This document shows positions 24,300 to 32,612 of a DNA stretch of 45,401 nt, in pieces. The notes below the pieces were generated by a model, which saw nothing but the letters and a program-made list of their open reading frames with translations, did not search any database and was not told the origin of the DNA. Each line of letters opens with the position of its first letter. The first letter of the stretch is position 1. The stretch spans positions 1 through 45,401 of the forward strand of contig JAPOXR010000068.1 of the NCBI GenBank assembly GCA_026706985.1. Direction: 5' to 3'. The stretch is from Paracoccaceae bacterium (GTDB taxonomy: Bacteria; Pseudomonadota; Alphaproteobacteria; Rhodobacterales; Rhodobacteraceae). The position numbers and the translations under genes are program-made.

Positions 24300-25436
24300 A
24301 TGTCGTTTGATGCGGTTTGGGCAACCGACGAGAAGCGCCTGGCCCTTGAGGCCGGTTCATTGGGTGAATTGCTTGCGCGGATGAAAATCCAACTGTCACC
24401 GCTCCGGGTCGGTGCCTGGGAATGGGAGACATTGTTGCAAACCACCGTTGATCTGCCACCGGCTTTGGCGGGTTTTCCGTTTTGGCTAGGTATTCCGGTT
24501 GACGATGCGCATCAGGATATCTGCCTCAATCTCTCATTGCCGTGTGGCACCCGGACGGCGGCGCAATTTGCCAAAGGCGGAGAAACCGGCGGAAAGTCAG
24601 CCACGGCGATTGCCCGGCTGCTGGACGCAGTGGCTTCACGACAATCTTCTGTCCAGCGGCTGTCGGGAAACAGGGTTTTGCTGCACTATGACATCGATTC
24701 AATCCACCCGGAGCAGTTGCAGCCGGGATGTTTCCTTTATCCGGTCCGATCGGCATTGCCCGGCGGGCGGCAACAACAGGATTTCAGGCGGGCACTCGAA
24801 GCGGTTGATCAGGCGGCAGGCTGGGAGCCGGACGCAGCAGGCCAGGGTCACGCGGAGCGGGCCTATATGGCATTGAATGAAGATGCCCGCTTGGGGGCGA
24901 TTGGTGCCTTTCCGGAGAGAGATCGGACGCTTCGTCTGATTGCTATGGGCTTTACCGGTGTGCATGATACCGGAGCATTCCTTGAAAATTCCGGCTTCTC
25001 GGCGGGCCGTCCATTGGTGAGTTCGCTGATTTCGCGTTTCCGGAAACGCGGTGCTCTGAACGGTCTGCAGATTGGAATTCGAATTGACATCAATTCCAGC
25101 GGGGCCGGACCGTCAATTGAAATGCAGATCTTCTCCGCCGATACAATCCATGACCGCGGCGGTTGGTTCAAGGACAGGAATTGCTGGGCAATACTCGTAG
25201 ATACACTCGGCGATGAAGGTATCGCTGTACCAGCCAGGCTTTCACGGCTGGTTGACTGGTCTTCCGGAGCGCAATTGTTGTTCGGCAGGTCCGGACCACT
25301 GCTCCTGCTGAAGCGAATTCACCACTTCTCGATCACGATCGAAGGTTCCCGGATGGTAAAGGTGAAAGCGCACTTGTTCATGTTGTTGTCACATCTACCG
25401 GAGCCGGATCCGTCCGGAAATCCGGATCGGTCCTGA
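24300..25436 (+). CDS. RiPP-locus protein of unknown family, paralogue B
   Basis: 378 residues, starting nine bases after the haem-oxygenase stop. It shares with the 21932-23065 protein the blocks FPFWLGIPV, LLHYDID, GCFLYPV, AIGAFPERDRTLRL, GIRIDINSSGAGPSIEMQIF, WAILVDTLGDEGIAVP, SGPLLLLKRIHHFSITI and MVKVKAHLFMLLS. Overall similarity to that protein is low and spread evenly, as expected for old duplicates that may form a heterodimer. No motif of a known enzyme family stands out. It is the last gene of the plus-strand operon, 17 bases from the convergent reductase gene, and I see no terminator in that gap. Confidence 0.7.
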   Translation: MSFDAVWATDEKRLALEAGSLGELLARMKIQLSPLRVGAWEWETLLQTTVDLPPALAGFPFWLGIPVDDAHQDICLNLSLPCGTRTAAQFAKGGETGGKSATAIARLLDAVASRQSSVQRLSGNRVLLHYDIDSIHPEQLQPGCFLYPVRSALPGGRQQQDFRRALEAVDQAAGWEPDAAGQGHAERAYMALNEDARLGAIGAFPERDRTLRLIAMGFTGVHDTGAFLENSGFSAGRPLVSSLISRFRKRGALNGLQIGIRIDINSSGAGPSIEMQIFSADTIHDRGGWFKDRNCWAILVDTLGDEGIAVPARLSRLVDWSSGAQLLFGRSGPLLLLKRIHHFSITIEGSRMVKVKAHLFMLLSHLPEPDPSGNPDRS

Positions 25437-25453
25437 GGGCGGGCAGATGAGTT

Positions 25454-26590
25454 TCAACTGAATATATTGATCAGCCTGAGCCGTGCGGATAGATTCTTGC
25501 TGAAAGCGATGACCTCTCCGAAGTGCGCCGCATATGCCTCTGCGTAGGATTCAAGGCCAACCTGCGGATCACCTCCATCACGCAGTGAACGGGCAACACT
25601 GCAACCCAGCATGTCACCTGCCCAAATTCCGAACTGGATGCCTTCGCCGGTGAAGGGGTCGATCATGGCAGCTGCGTCTCCTACCAGAGCCAACCTGGGT
25701 TTCGGCACCAGTTCCAGTGTCTGTGAGGCCAGGGGCAGGGGAAAGGACTTGATATCGGATGGGAGGGGGTCTGCCACTTGTATGCCGGTCTGGCGCAGAT
25801 ACGCGAAATACTCGCCCAGCAACGATTTCAGACTCCGCTTACAGGACTTCAGCTCGATCTTGTGGATGCCAACGCCGACATTGACCCGATCACCTGTCAG
25901 CGGGAAAACCCATCCATATCCCGGAAAGAAGTTCTCGAGATAGTCGAAGCGCATACAATTCTCCGCTATACCGGGCGCATTCGCATATGCCCGCAATCCG
26001 AGCGCCGTATGTTTGTCCTGGTTGCGTTTCAGCCCCGCTATCCTCCGGACGCGTGACCCGGCCCCGTCCGCGCCGACCAGGACGCCGCAGACAACTTCCC
26101 GGGTCCGCCCGGAATTATGCTTCAGAGTGAGAATCCAACCTTGTCCAGACTGGCTGCTTCTTGCATCGGTGAGACTGAATCCGGTGAAATCCTCCGCCCC
26201 GGCACGGAGAGCCGCCTTGCACAGATAATTGTCAAACACCCGGCGTTCCACGATGTGGAAGCTGTTGCAGCCGGCTCTTGATTGCGCATTGTGGGCAAAG
26301 AGCTGATCCAGAAATTGGAACCGCGGCGGGAATGCCGGTTGGATGTTGTCGATCAGGCGTCTTCCCTCAAAAACAGCATCCAGGCCCAGATCTTTCAGCT
26401 TGCTCACGGCGTCATACCGGATGGCATCGCCGCATGCCTTGTCGCGCGGGAAGGTTTCCCGATCCACAATCGCTACCCGCATATCCGGGAATTCCGCCAG
26501 CGCGCTGTTGGCGCAGACACTGCCGGCAGGGCCCGCACCGATGATAGCTAAGTCGAAGCTTTCATCCGGCAATTCATCAGCCCCGAACAT
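25454..26590 (-). CDS. geranylgeranyl-reductase family flavoprotein
   Basis: 378 residues. N-terminal FAD motif LAIIGAGPAGSVCANSAL, the family motif FPRDKACGDAI, the PGYGWVFPLTGDRVNVGVG block and the C-terminal GDAAAMIDPFTGEGIQFGIW segment all match the geranylgeranyl-reductase (GGR) group of FAD oxidoreductases. Characterised members saturate prenyl double bonds in chlorophyll, quinone or archaeal lipids; others in the group halogenate or hydroxylate. No chlorophyll or carotenoid genes are in the window. It follows the MMPL exporter gene on the minus strand (117-bp gap) and converges on the biosynthetic operon, so a role in reducing a chain attached to, or travelling with, the RiPP product is inferred. 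Confidence 0.85.
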   Translation of the reverse strand: MFGADELPDESFDLAIIGAGPAGSVCANSALAEFPDMRVAIVDRETFPRDKACGDAIRYDAVSKLKDLGLDAVFEGRRLIDNIQPAFPPRFQFLDQLFAHNAQSRAGCNSFHIVERRVFDNYLCKAALRAGAEDFTGFSLTDARSSQSGQGWILTLKHNSGRTREVVCGVLVGADGAGSRVRRIAGLKRNQDKHTALGLRAYANAPGIAENCMRFDYLENFFPGYGWVFPLTGDRVNVGVGIHKIELKSCKRSLKSLLGEYFAYLRQTGIQVADPLPSDIKSFPLPLASQTLELVPKPRLALVGDAAAMIDPFTGEGIQFGIWAGDMLGCSVARSLRDGGDPQVGLESYAEAYAAHFGEVIAFSKNLSARLRLINIFS

Positions 26591-26707
26591 ATTGCTGAGC
26601 GGAAAGCCGCCATTGCGTGCCGGGACATGGCGGGGCGGGTATGAGGGTTACCGTGTAAACTATCCGCTCCGCTTCAGTCGGGCACACCGCCACATCTGCG
26701 TCCGTTT

Positions 26708-29062
26708 TCATGCTTTGCGGTCCTGCCACCGATCCAACGTTATCAAAAGCGGTGGCAGAAACAGGAAATCGCAGATTAGGGCCAATGCGATCACCATCGC
26801 TGTCAACTGGCCCATCTGTGAGGTTGGCAGAAAGCTTGACTGGGCCAGGACAAAAAAGCCTGCAACCAGTATCAGGGTGGTCGCGAATAACGCCCGTCCG
26901 ACAGTCTGAAACGCGTGGCGGACAGCATCCTCCGGTCCGAAACCAAGTTCTTTTCTTGCCTCCTGATACTTGCTGAGAAAATGCACGGTGTCATCGACGA
27001 CTATTCCAATGGTCATGGCCATGATGACAGCGAGTGCGATGCCGACTTCTCCCACAGTCATGCCCCAGACACCGAACGCCATCAATCCGGGAACAAAATT
27101 CGGCACGAGGCTTACCATACCGATGCGCGGCGAGCGAAGTGCGGCGATCAGCAGGATGGAAACGCCCAGAAAAGCGATGCTTGTTCCGATCAACATTGCC
27201 CTAAAGTTGCGTGCGCCGATATGTGCGAACATCAGCGAAGCACCGGAACTGTCAATGCGGGTGAAATTCGACGTTCCATTTGCCTCGAGCCAGATCTCTG
27301 CCCGCCTGACCAGTTCCAACAATTCCCGCGAAGAGAGAGTTTGTGTCGTGACGGTCATACGTGTCGCTGATTTGGACACATCAATTCGATTGTTGATGTC
27401 GAGTCCGAAGGGGAGGGAAAGCTCGTAGAGGAGCAGATATTGCGAGGCAAGAGCACCGTTGTCGGGCAGCCGGAGTTCAGCCGGGTCGTCGCCATGCATG
27501 CTCAGATTGATCTGTTTGAAGGTATCGCTGATGACCAGAACATGGCGGGTTTCCGGCTGCGCCCTGTACCATTCCGAAAAAGCCGACAAACTTTTGAGGA
27601 ATTCGGGGTCAGTGATGCCGCCCGGCGCTTTCGAAGTGATCGAGTATTCGATGACGGTGTTTCCACTCAACCGTTCGTCAACGAAATCCAGATCCTTACG
27701 GATTTGCACGCTCTCATCAAAGAAACGTGTCACAATGTCATTTGCCTCATTACGCGGGACTGCAATTGACAGGGCCAGCACGACGGCCGCCGATCCCCAC
27801 AACAGGGTGGTCCGGTGGCGGATCGTCAATTCCGCCAACGCGGACATATCCAGAAAGTTCCACCGCTGCGTATATCCCTTGATCGGCAGTAATGTGAGAA
27901 GCACCGGAAGCAAGGTGACTGAAAGCAGGAAGGAAACCATTGTGCCGATGGCGACCAGATTTCCGAGATGGCGATAGGGGGGAACCTCGGAAAAATTCAT
28001 CGTCAAGAACCCGATTGCCGTCGTCGCGCTGGCGAGAAAGACCGGATGCAGGTTGACTGTCAGCGAATCGACAACCGCCCTGGGCCGGGGCACTCCCTCA
28101 CCGATCCGCTGTTGCGCCGAGACCAGGATATGCAGACAATTGGCAGTAGCCAGTGTCAGCACAATGATCGGCGTTGCGGCGGTGGATGTGGAGAATGGAA
28201 TTCCTACCCAGCCACTCACGCCCATCGCTGCGAGCACGGAAAGGATGACAACACTTCCGGTTGCCGCCACACCGGATAAGCCGCGGGTCAGAACCGCCAG
28301 AATAAGTGCCATTACGGCGAGGGAAGCCGGCAACACCGTCCCCATGGTGGCAATCGTTGATTCGGTGAAAACCTGGTTGATTGCTACTGTCCCGACCAAG
28401 CGGAAATCGATACCGGGAAACCGTTCGGCAGCTTCAGCCATGGTTCCGCGCGCGAATAAGGCGACTTCGGCCGTCGCGGCTTCGCTGTTTCCATCGGGCA
28501 GCTTCACAGTGACATTGACAGCGCTGACACTGCCGTCCCTTGCCACGAGATTTCCCACAATCCTCGGATCCGTCAAAGCAATTTCCCGGATTCGGGAGCG
28601 TTCATCAGCATCGCTGATCGTCTCGGGGTCGGCGAGGTCGGCGACAGACAGGCTATTCCCATCCGCCGACAAATGCGGGAAATTCACGATCGAGTCGACG
28701 CGTGTCGAGTAGGGAGTCTGCCATGCGCGTTCGACCAGCCATGCGGCAGCGGCCAGCGCGGCCTCGGATGTCGCATCCCTATCGTCAGGTGCTATCAAAA
28801 AGAGGACATTGTCGCTCTTCTCGAAGGTGTTCTCCAAGGCATTGAATGCCAGAAGCTCAGGATTGTCCTCGCTGAAAAAGGTCCGGTAGTCAGTCTCGGA
28901 TTTCAGAAAGAGTAAGCCGCCGGCTGCCGCTGCGACCAGCAGATGGGCGAATAGAATGACGACCCATCGATGGGCGACAATCCAATCCGAAAATTCTGTC
29001 TGAAGACCCCGTAACATACGCCAGGACCGTTCGTCATAAGCTCGTCTGAACCGCTCTGACAC
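26708..29062 (-). CDS. MMPL/RND-family exporter
   Basis: 784 residues with two RND repeats. Each has one helix (WVVILFAHLLVAAAAGGLLF; TTLLWGSAAVVLALSIAV), a periplasmic domain, and a five-helix bundle. The second bundle carries AMTIGIVVDDTVHFLSKYQEA, typical of the MMPL/HpnN-like subgroup. Such proteins move hydrophobic lipids (hopanoids, mycolates, fatty-acid conjugates) across the inner membrane using the proton gradient. It lies 147 bases downstream of the precursor gene on the same strand, with a strong hairpin between them. A lipid exporter next to a peptide precursor whose locus already encodes a dedicated ABC system suggests that the product or a building block is lipidic. No adaptor or outer-membrane partner is encoded next to it. 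Confidence 0.85.
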   Translation of the reverse strand: MSERFRRAYDERSWRMLRGLQTEFSDWIVAHRWVVILFAHLLVAAAAGGLLFLKSETDYRTFFSEDNPELLAFNALENTFEKSDNVLFLIAPDDRDATSEAALAAAAWLVERAWQTPYSTRVDSIVNFPHLSADGNSLSVADLADPETISDADERSRIREIALTDPRIVGNLVARDGSVSAVNVTVKLPDGNSEAATAEVALFARGTMAEAAERFPGIDFRLVGTVAINQVFTESTIATMGTVLPASLAVMALILAVLTRGLSGVAATGSVVILSVLAAMGVSGWVGIPFSTSTAATPIIVLTLATANCLHILVSAQQRIGEGVPRPRAVVDSLTVNLHPVFLASATTAIGFLTMNFSEVPPYRHLGNLVAIGTMVSFLLSVTLLPVLLTLLPIKGYTQRWNFLDMSALAELTIRHRTTLLWGSAAVVLALSIAVPRNEANDIVTRFFDESVQIRKDLDFVDERLSGNTVIEYSITSKAPGGITDPEFLKSLSAFSEWYRAQPETRHVLVISDTFKQINLSMHGDDPAELRLPDNGALASQYLLLYELSLPFGLDINNRIDVSKSATRMTVTTQTLSSRELLELVRRAEIWLEANGTSNFTRIDSSGASLMFAHIGARNFRAMLIGTSIAFLGVSILLIAALRSPRIGMVSLVPNFVPGLMAFGVWGMTVGEVGIALAVIMAMTIGIVVDDTVHFLSKYQEARKELGFGPEDAVRHAFQTVGRALFATTLILVAGFFVLAQSSFLPTSQMGQLTAMVIALALICDFLFLPPLLITLDRWQDRKA

Positions 29063-29163
29063 TTACCGGGGCCCGCAAGACGACATGGCTGCCGACCGGG
29101 AAATTGCCGACCGAAATTCCTGTCGGCAGGGCCGGCAACAAAATTCTTGACTTCATTCCAAAC

Positions 29164-29190
29164 CCCTGCCTTCGAGAACCGAAGGCAGGG
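29164..29190 (-). terminator. hairpin between precursor and exporter genes
   Basis: Perfect 11-bp inverted repeat CCCTGCCTTCG / CGAAGGCAGGG with a 5-base loop, 19 bases after the precursor stop. On the transcribed (minus) strand it is followed by GTTTGG rather than a long T run, so it may act as a leaky terminator or 3' stabiliser. It would give more precursor than exporter mRNA, as is common in RiPP operons. Confidence 0.6.
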
Positions 29191-29209
29191 TAAGCTTGGT
29201 CAGTAACTG

Positions 29210-29485
29210 TTAGCAGCAACAACGACCGGCAGCGATCGCCTCAAGCTGTTCTTCGCTGATTTCGGTAGTCGGCAAGGCCAGATGGAGCGTATCCGCACTG
29301 CTTTCATGCACTTTGATTTCGACATCATCGGGTAAGTCGACACCTAACTCTTCCGAAATCGCCTGTCTCGGATTTGAAACAAGCATGCTACGAAAGTCAG
29401 GATCGACAATCGCTTTATCAGTGACCCGGCGACGCATTTCATCAGCAGATTCCAGCGGTGTGGCCGCAAAAGATTGCCATTCCAT
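29210..29485 (-). CDS. NHLP-type RiPP precursor peptide with ultrashort RCCC core
   Basis: 91 residues from the ATG at 29485 (GGTGA five bases before it; a GTG at 29494 would add three). The body is a nitrile-hydratase-alpha-like leader: RVTDKAIVDPDFRSMLVSNP, EELGVDLPDDVEIKVHES and DTLHLALP. Next comes the usual pre-cleavage helix EISEEQLEAIAAG. The protein then ends RCCC, its only cysteines. In NHLP precursors the C39 transporter cuts after the G-G or A-G at this point, so the core would be only Arg-Cys-Cys-Cys. The three cysteines are ideal YcaO targets. It has its own promoter and is followed by a hairpin. The leader assignment is firm; the core boundary is inferred. Confidence 0.93.
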   Translation of the reverse strand: MEWQSFAATPLESADEMRRRVTDKAIVDPDFRSMLVSNPRQAISEELGVDLPDDVEIKVHESSADTLHLALPTTEISEEQLEAIAAGRCCC

Positions 29486-29518
29486 GATTTTCACCAGAAT
29501 TACTCAATATTGCCATTT

Positions 29519-29547
29519 AAAATCACACGATTTGTTCCCATTGTCAA
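29519..29547 (-). promoter_or_regulatory. promoter of the precursor gene
   Basis: On the minus strand TTGACA (29542-29547, consensus -35) is followed 17 bases later by GATTTT (29519-29524), an acceptable -10, in an A+T-rich stretch ending 33 bases before the precursor ATG. The match is better than in front of most genes here and would fit strong precursor expression. Confidence 0.55.
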
Positions 29548-29625
29548 ACCTTGACCAATGCTCAACGACCGCTGATGGAGTGCGGTGACGCTGGTGCCAG
29601 GGGCAGAGCACCGGAGCGCTGCCTT

Positions 29626-30747
29626 TCAGGTCAGTAAGTCGGAGCGGTGGAAGGCGAGCTTATCGGGGTCCGGCCGGATGCCCAGTCCCGGTGCTCCCGG
29701 CACATGGACGAATCCCCCCTTTGCCGGGAAAGCGAAGTCGGCGAGATCGATCTCCGCATAGTAGGAAGACATATAGAATTCGCAGCCGAGATCGATTGCC
29801 GGCAGAGCAGCCATCAGATGCGCACCGGCGGCGTGGGCGATGGAGGTTTCAAACATGCAGCCACCATAAACCTCAATCCCCGCGGATTTGGCAATTGCGG
29901 CGACTTCCAGGCAACGGCGGATACCGCCGGCCTTGTTGATCTTCAGCGAAAAAATATCGGCGATACGGTCGGTGGCGGCGCGAAAAGCCTCTTCCGGATT
30001 GAAAACCGACTCGTCAGCCATGATTGGAGTATCGACCGCACGGGTGATTTCCGCCAGTGCCGCCCATTCCTCCCTTTTGACGGGTTGTTCAACAAAGGTT
30101 GGTCGAAACTGCTCGAGATCGCGTATCCGGCGGATCGCATCATATGCCGGCAGACCCTGATTATAATCGACCCGCAGGTCTATCTCGTCGCCATAGAGCT
30201 TGCGCAGCGACTCCAGCCGCATAAGGTCGAAATGATGCTGATCGAATCCGGCTTTCAGTTTGTAGAGACGGACCCCATCTTCCCATAAACTCTCAATAAG
30301 GTGCCTGTCTCTGGCAAAATCGCGATTGGCCACCGAAAAACTGAGCGGCACCGTCTCCCGCTGCCTTCCACCGACCATCTCGGCGATCGAGAGGCCGGCT
30401 ATCTGGCCGGCTAAATCCAGTAAAGCCGTCTCGACTGCGCATTTGGCTTCAGGATGGCCTCTGAGTATGCACTCGATCCGGTTCATGGCAGGTTCGACCT
30501 GGACCGGATCCGCGCCAATCACATGCGGGCGGATATGAATGTGGAGCGCGGCGGCGCTGGCTTCCGCTGTGCCGGTGAAAACCGGCCAGGGTGAAGCCTC
30601 GCCCCAACCGGTCAACCCGGTGTCAGTGGTTAATTGCAGCAGAACAGAATTGATACGGGAGACATCGCCCGAACCATGTGAATGGGTTTCACGCGCCGGG
30701 ATGCTGACAAGGTGAACGGCGAATTCAGATATCCGGTGCGCTGACAT
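29626..30747 (-). CDS. enolase-superfamily enzyme (muconate-cycloisomerase-like)
   Basis: 373 residues. Catalytic K-x-K (Lys163, Lys165 in LYKLKAGF), metal ligands Asp194 (RVDYNQG), Glu220 (FVEQP) and Asp245 (MADES), and the opposing Lys269 (SLKINKAGG) define the muconate lactonising subgroup. These enzymes abstract an alpha-proton from a carboxylate to cycloisomerise, racemise or dehydrate it; the substrate cannot be told. Its ATG directly abuts the stop of the ThDP-enzyme gene (TGAATG), so the two form one operon, probably controlled by the divergent GntR regulator. It ends 141 bases from the RiPP precursor start, but reads as a separate catabolic unit. Confidence 0.85.
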   Translation of the reverse strand: MSAHRISEFAVHLVSIPARETHSHGSGDVSRINSVLLQLTTDTGLTGWGEASPWPVFTGTAEASAAALHIHIRPHVIGADPVQVEPAMNRIECILRGHPEAKCAVETALLDLAGQIAGLSIAEMVGGRQRETVPLSFSVANRDFARDRHLIESLWEDGVRLYKLKAGFDQHHFDLMRLESLRKLYGDEIDLRVDYNQGLPAYDAIRRIRDLEQFRPTFVEQPVKREEWAALAEITRAVDTPIMADESVFNPEEAFRAATDRIADIFSLKINKAGGIRRCLEVAAIAKSAGIEVYGGCMFETSIAHAAGAHLMAALPAIDLGCEFYMSSYYAEIDLADFAFPAKGGFVHVPGAPGLGIRPDPDKLAFHRSDLLT

Positions 30748-32445
30748 TCAGGCGATCCACTCGCTCACCGGCGCCGCAGCTTCATGCAGCGGTTGACTGA
30801 TCACATCGACAAGGGTGGGTCCCGGATGTTCCACCGCCGATTTCAACACATCCTGCAATTTTTCCGGATCCTCCACGCGCCACGCCTTCAATCCGAAGGC
30901 TTCGGCTACGGATCGGTGATCGGTGCGGCTGAAATCAACCGAGAAATACCGCGCATCAAAGCCGGTCCGCTGCCCTGCCTTGATCCATCCATAAACCGCA
31001 TTCGAGAATACGATAAAGGTAATCGGCAGGTTTTTGCGTGTCACGGTCTCAAATTCGCCGCAGGCAAAACCGAAACTGCCATCACCCATCAATGACACGA
31101 TCTTTTTGTCCGGTGCGCCGAATGCGGCGCCGATCGCTGCCGGGAGCGCGTAGCCGAGGGCCCCGTGGGCGCGGTTGGAGATCAGATTGCGCCCGGACCG
31201 CCGCAACTCGTAAAAGGCCGAAACATAGGGGCAGGGGGTTCCGGGGTCGGCGATGATGATTGCTTCCTCATCGAGGACAGCGCGAAGCGCGGCGATGATC
31301 CGCTCCGGCAGGATGGGGCGATCTCCGCTGATCGATAGGTCACGAAATGCTTTCCACTTCCGCGCCTTGAACGGTGCGACGGCGGCGGCGCCACCGAAAC
31401 GCTGATGGCGTTCCTCAAGCATCCGGTTGATCCCGTCGAGTGCAAGCCGTGCATCAGAGACGACTGCCACTTCGGTCGGATAAGATGCGCCGATGACCTC
31501 CGGGTCGCTGTCGAGATGGACGATACGGGTTCCCTTGGCGGGTGTTCGCCAAAGCTCGGTTGTGACCGACCCGGCACGGCAGCCGATAAAGACCACGAGA
31601 TCCGCCGCCTGCACCAGTTCACGGGTTGCCGGCACGCCGCCATTCGAGCCGACAACGCCGAGGCAATTGGGATGCGTCTCGGCAATGGATCCTTGCCCGG
31701 AAATCGTGGTCGCAACCGCAATGTCCAGCGTTTCAACGAATTTTCTGAAAGCGGAGACCGCACCCGAGGACAAGATGCCGCCGCCACAGATCACCAAGGG
31801 GAAAGACGCCGAGAAAATGGCGTCAAGCGCCGCTTCCAGCGCATCCGGATCCGGACCGGAGGGATAGGCTGGAAAGGTCGCATGTGCCGGATCCGCCCAG
31901 ATGTCTCCGGGGTCGGTTTGTCCCCGCTGCACATCAATCGGCATTCCCAGATGTGCGGAACCCGGTCGGCCAGTGGTCATTTTGCGGAAAGCACACCGCA
32001 CCATGCCGGGGATTGAGGTTGCGTGCTGAACGACAGTACTGAATTTGGTCAGCGGGCGCATCAGCCCTTCCTGATCAAGCTCTGTAAGCGGGTAGTGGCC
32101 CTTTGATCCGGTGCCGACATCCGAAGTAATCGCCAGAATCGGCACTGAACTCTCATTTGCCTCCACCAGCCCGGGTAGAATGTAGGTTGCGCCGCCGCCT
32201 GACGGGCCTTCGCAGACGCCGACCCTTCCAGTCACCCGCGCATAGCCGTCAGCCATATAGGCGGCGCAGCGCTCATCGCGCGTCAGGATATGTTGAATCC
32301 TGTGGTCAAGCCGGTAGAGCGAATCGTAGAAAGGCAGCGTCGTGTCGCCGCACAAGCCGAAAATGTGATGCACTTCATGCGCCTCGAGCATCCGCACGAG
32401 CGCGTCCGCACCGCTTATCGCATTACGTCTGACCGCATCGCCCAA
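30748..32445 (-). CDS. thiamine-diphosphate enzyme (acetolactate-synthase / benzoylformate-decarboxylase-like)
   Basis: 565 residues in the three-domain order of the ThDP decarboxylase/synthase family. The N-terminal Pyr domain has catalytic Glu58 (TRDERCAAYMADGYAR), the middle domain is ICGGGILSSGA..., and the C-terminal PP domain has the ThDP/Mg motif GDGSFGFACGEF ending in FSN. Large-subunit acetolactate synthases, glyoxylate carboligases, oxalyl-CoA and benzoylformate decarboxylases share this fold; substrate is uncertain. No small regulatory subunit is present, which argues against biosynthetic IlvB. It is first in an operon with the enolase-superfamily gene and divergent from a GntR regulator, pointing to inducible breakdown of a 2-oxo or hydroxy acid. 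Confidence 0.83.
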   Translation of the reverse strand: MGDAVRRNAISGADALVRMLEAHEVHHIFGLCGDTTLPFYDSLYRLDHRIQHILTRDERCAAYMADGYARVTGRVGVCEGPSGGGATYILPGLVEANESSVPILAITSDVGTGSKGHYPLTELDQEGLMRPLTKFSTVVQHATSIPGMVRCAFRKMTTGRPGSAHLGMPIDVQRGQTDPGDIWADPAHATFPAYPSGPDPDALEAALDAIFSASFPLVICGGGILSSGAVSAFRKFVETLDIAVATTISGQGSIAETHPNCLGVVGSNGGVPATRELVQAADLVVFIGCRAGSVTTELWRTPAKGTRIVHLDSDPEVIGASYPTEVAVVSDARLALDGINRMLEERHQRFGGAAAVAPFKARKWKAFRDLSISGDRPILPERIIAALRAVLDEEAIIIADPGTPCPYVSAFYELRRSGRNLISNRAHGALGYALPAAIGAAFGAPDKKIVSLMGDGSFGFACGEFETVTRKNLPITFIVFSNAVYGWIKAGQRTGFDARYFSVDFSRTDHRSVAEAFGLKAWRVEDPEKLQDVLKSAVEHPGPTLVDVISQPLHEAAAPVSEWIA

Positions 32446-32497
32446 AGCCAGTCTCCTGAAGCCACTGCGGCTGCTGATTGACTCAGTTACACAGAGC

Positions 32498-32505
32498 TGT
32501 ATACA
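32498..32505. promoter_or_regulatory. possible GntR operator
   Basis: Perfect 8-bp palindrome TGTATACA in the gap between the ThDP enzyme (start 32445) and the regulator (start 32613). GntR/FCD proteins commonly bind short palindromes containing GTATAC-like cores. It lies 53 bases upstream of the ThDP-enzyme start codon, a fitting place to control it. Confidence 0.5.
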
Positions 32506-32612
32506 ATTTCAAGCGATGTCTCAGCGGCGATTTTGAACAGGGACCGCATCTTGTCAGCCAGCGTCAGAATCTACGAAATCCGCCCCTCCGGCCGTTCAGC
32601 TGGACTGCTGAA

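Noticed and set aside
21932-25436. Idea that the two paralogues are ABBA-type prenyltransferases
   Set aside because: Length and alternating hydrophobic strands would allow it, but no diagnostic motif is visible, so no function is assigned.
29210-29485. Idea that the precursor is a pearlin-type scaffold extended by aminoacyl-tRNA-dependent enzymes
   Set aside because: No PEARL/LanB-like gene is present, whereas a TOMM cyclodehydratase that would use the encoded cysteines is.
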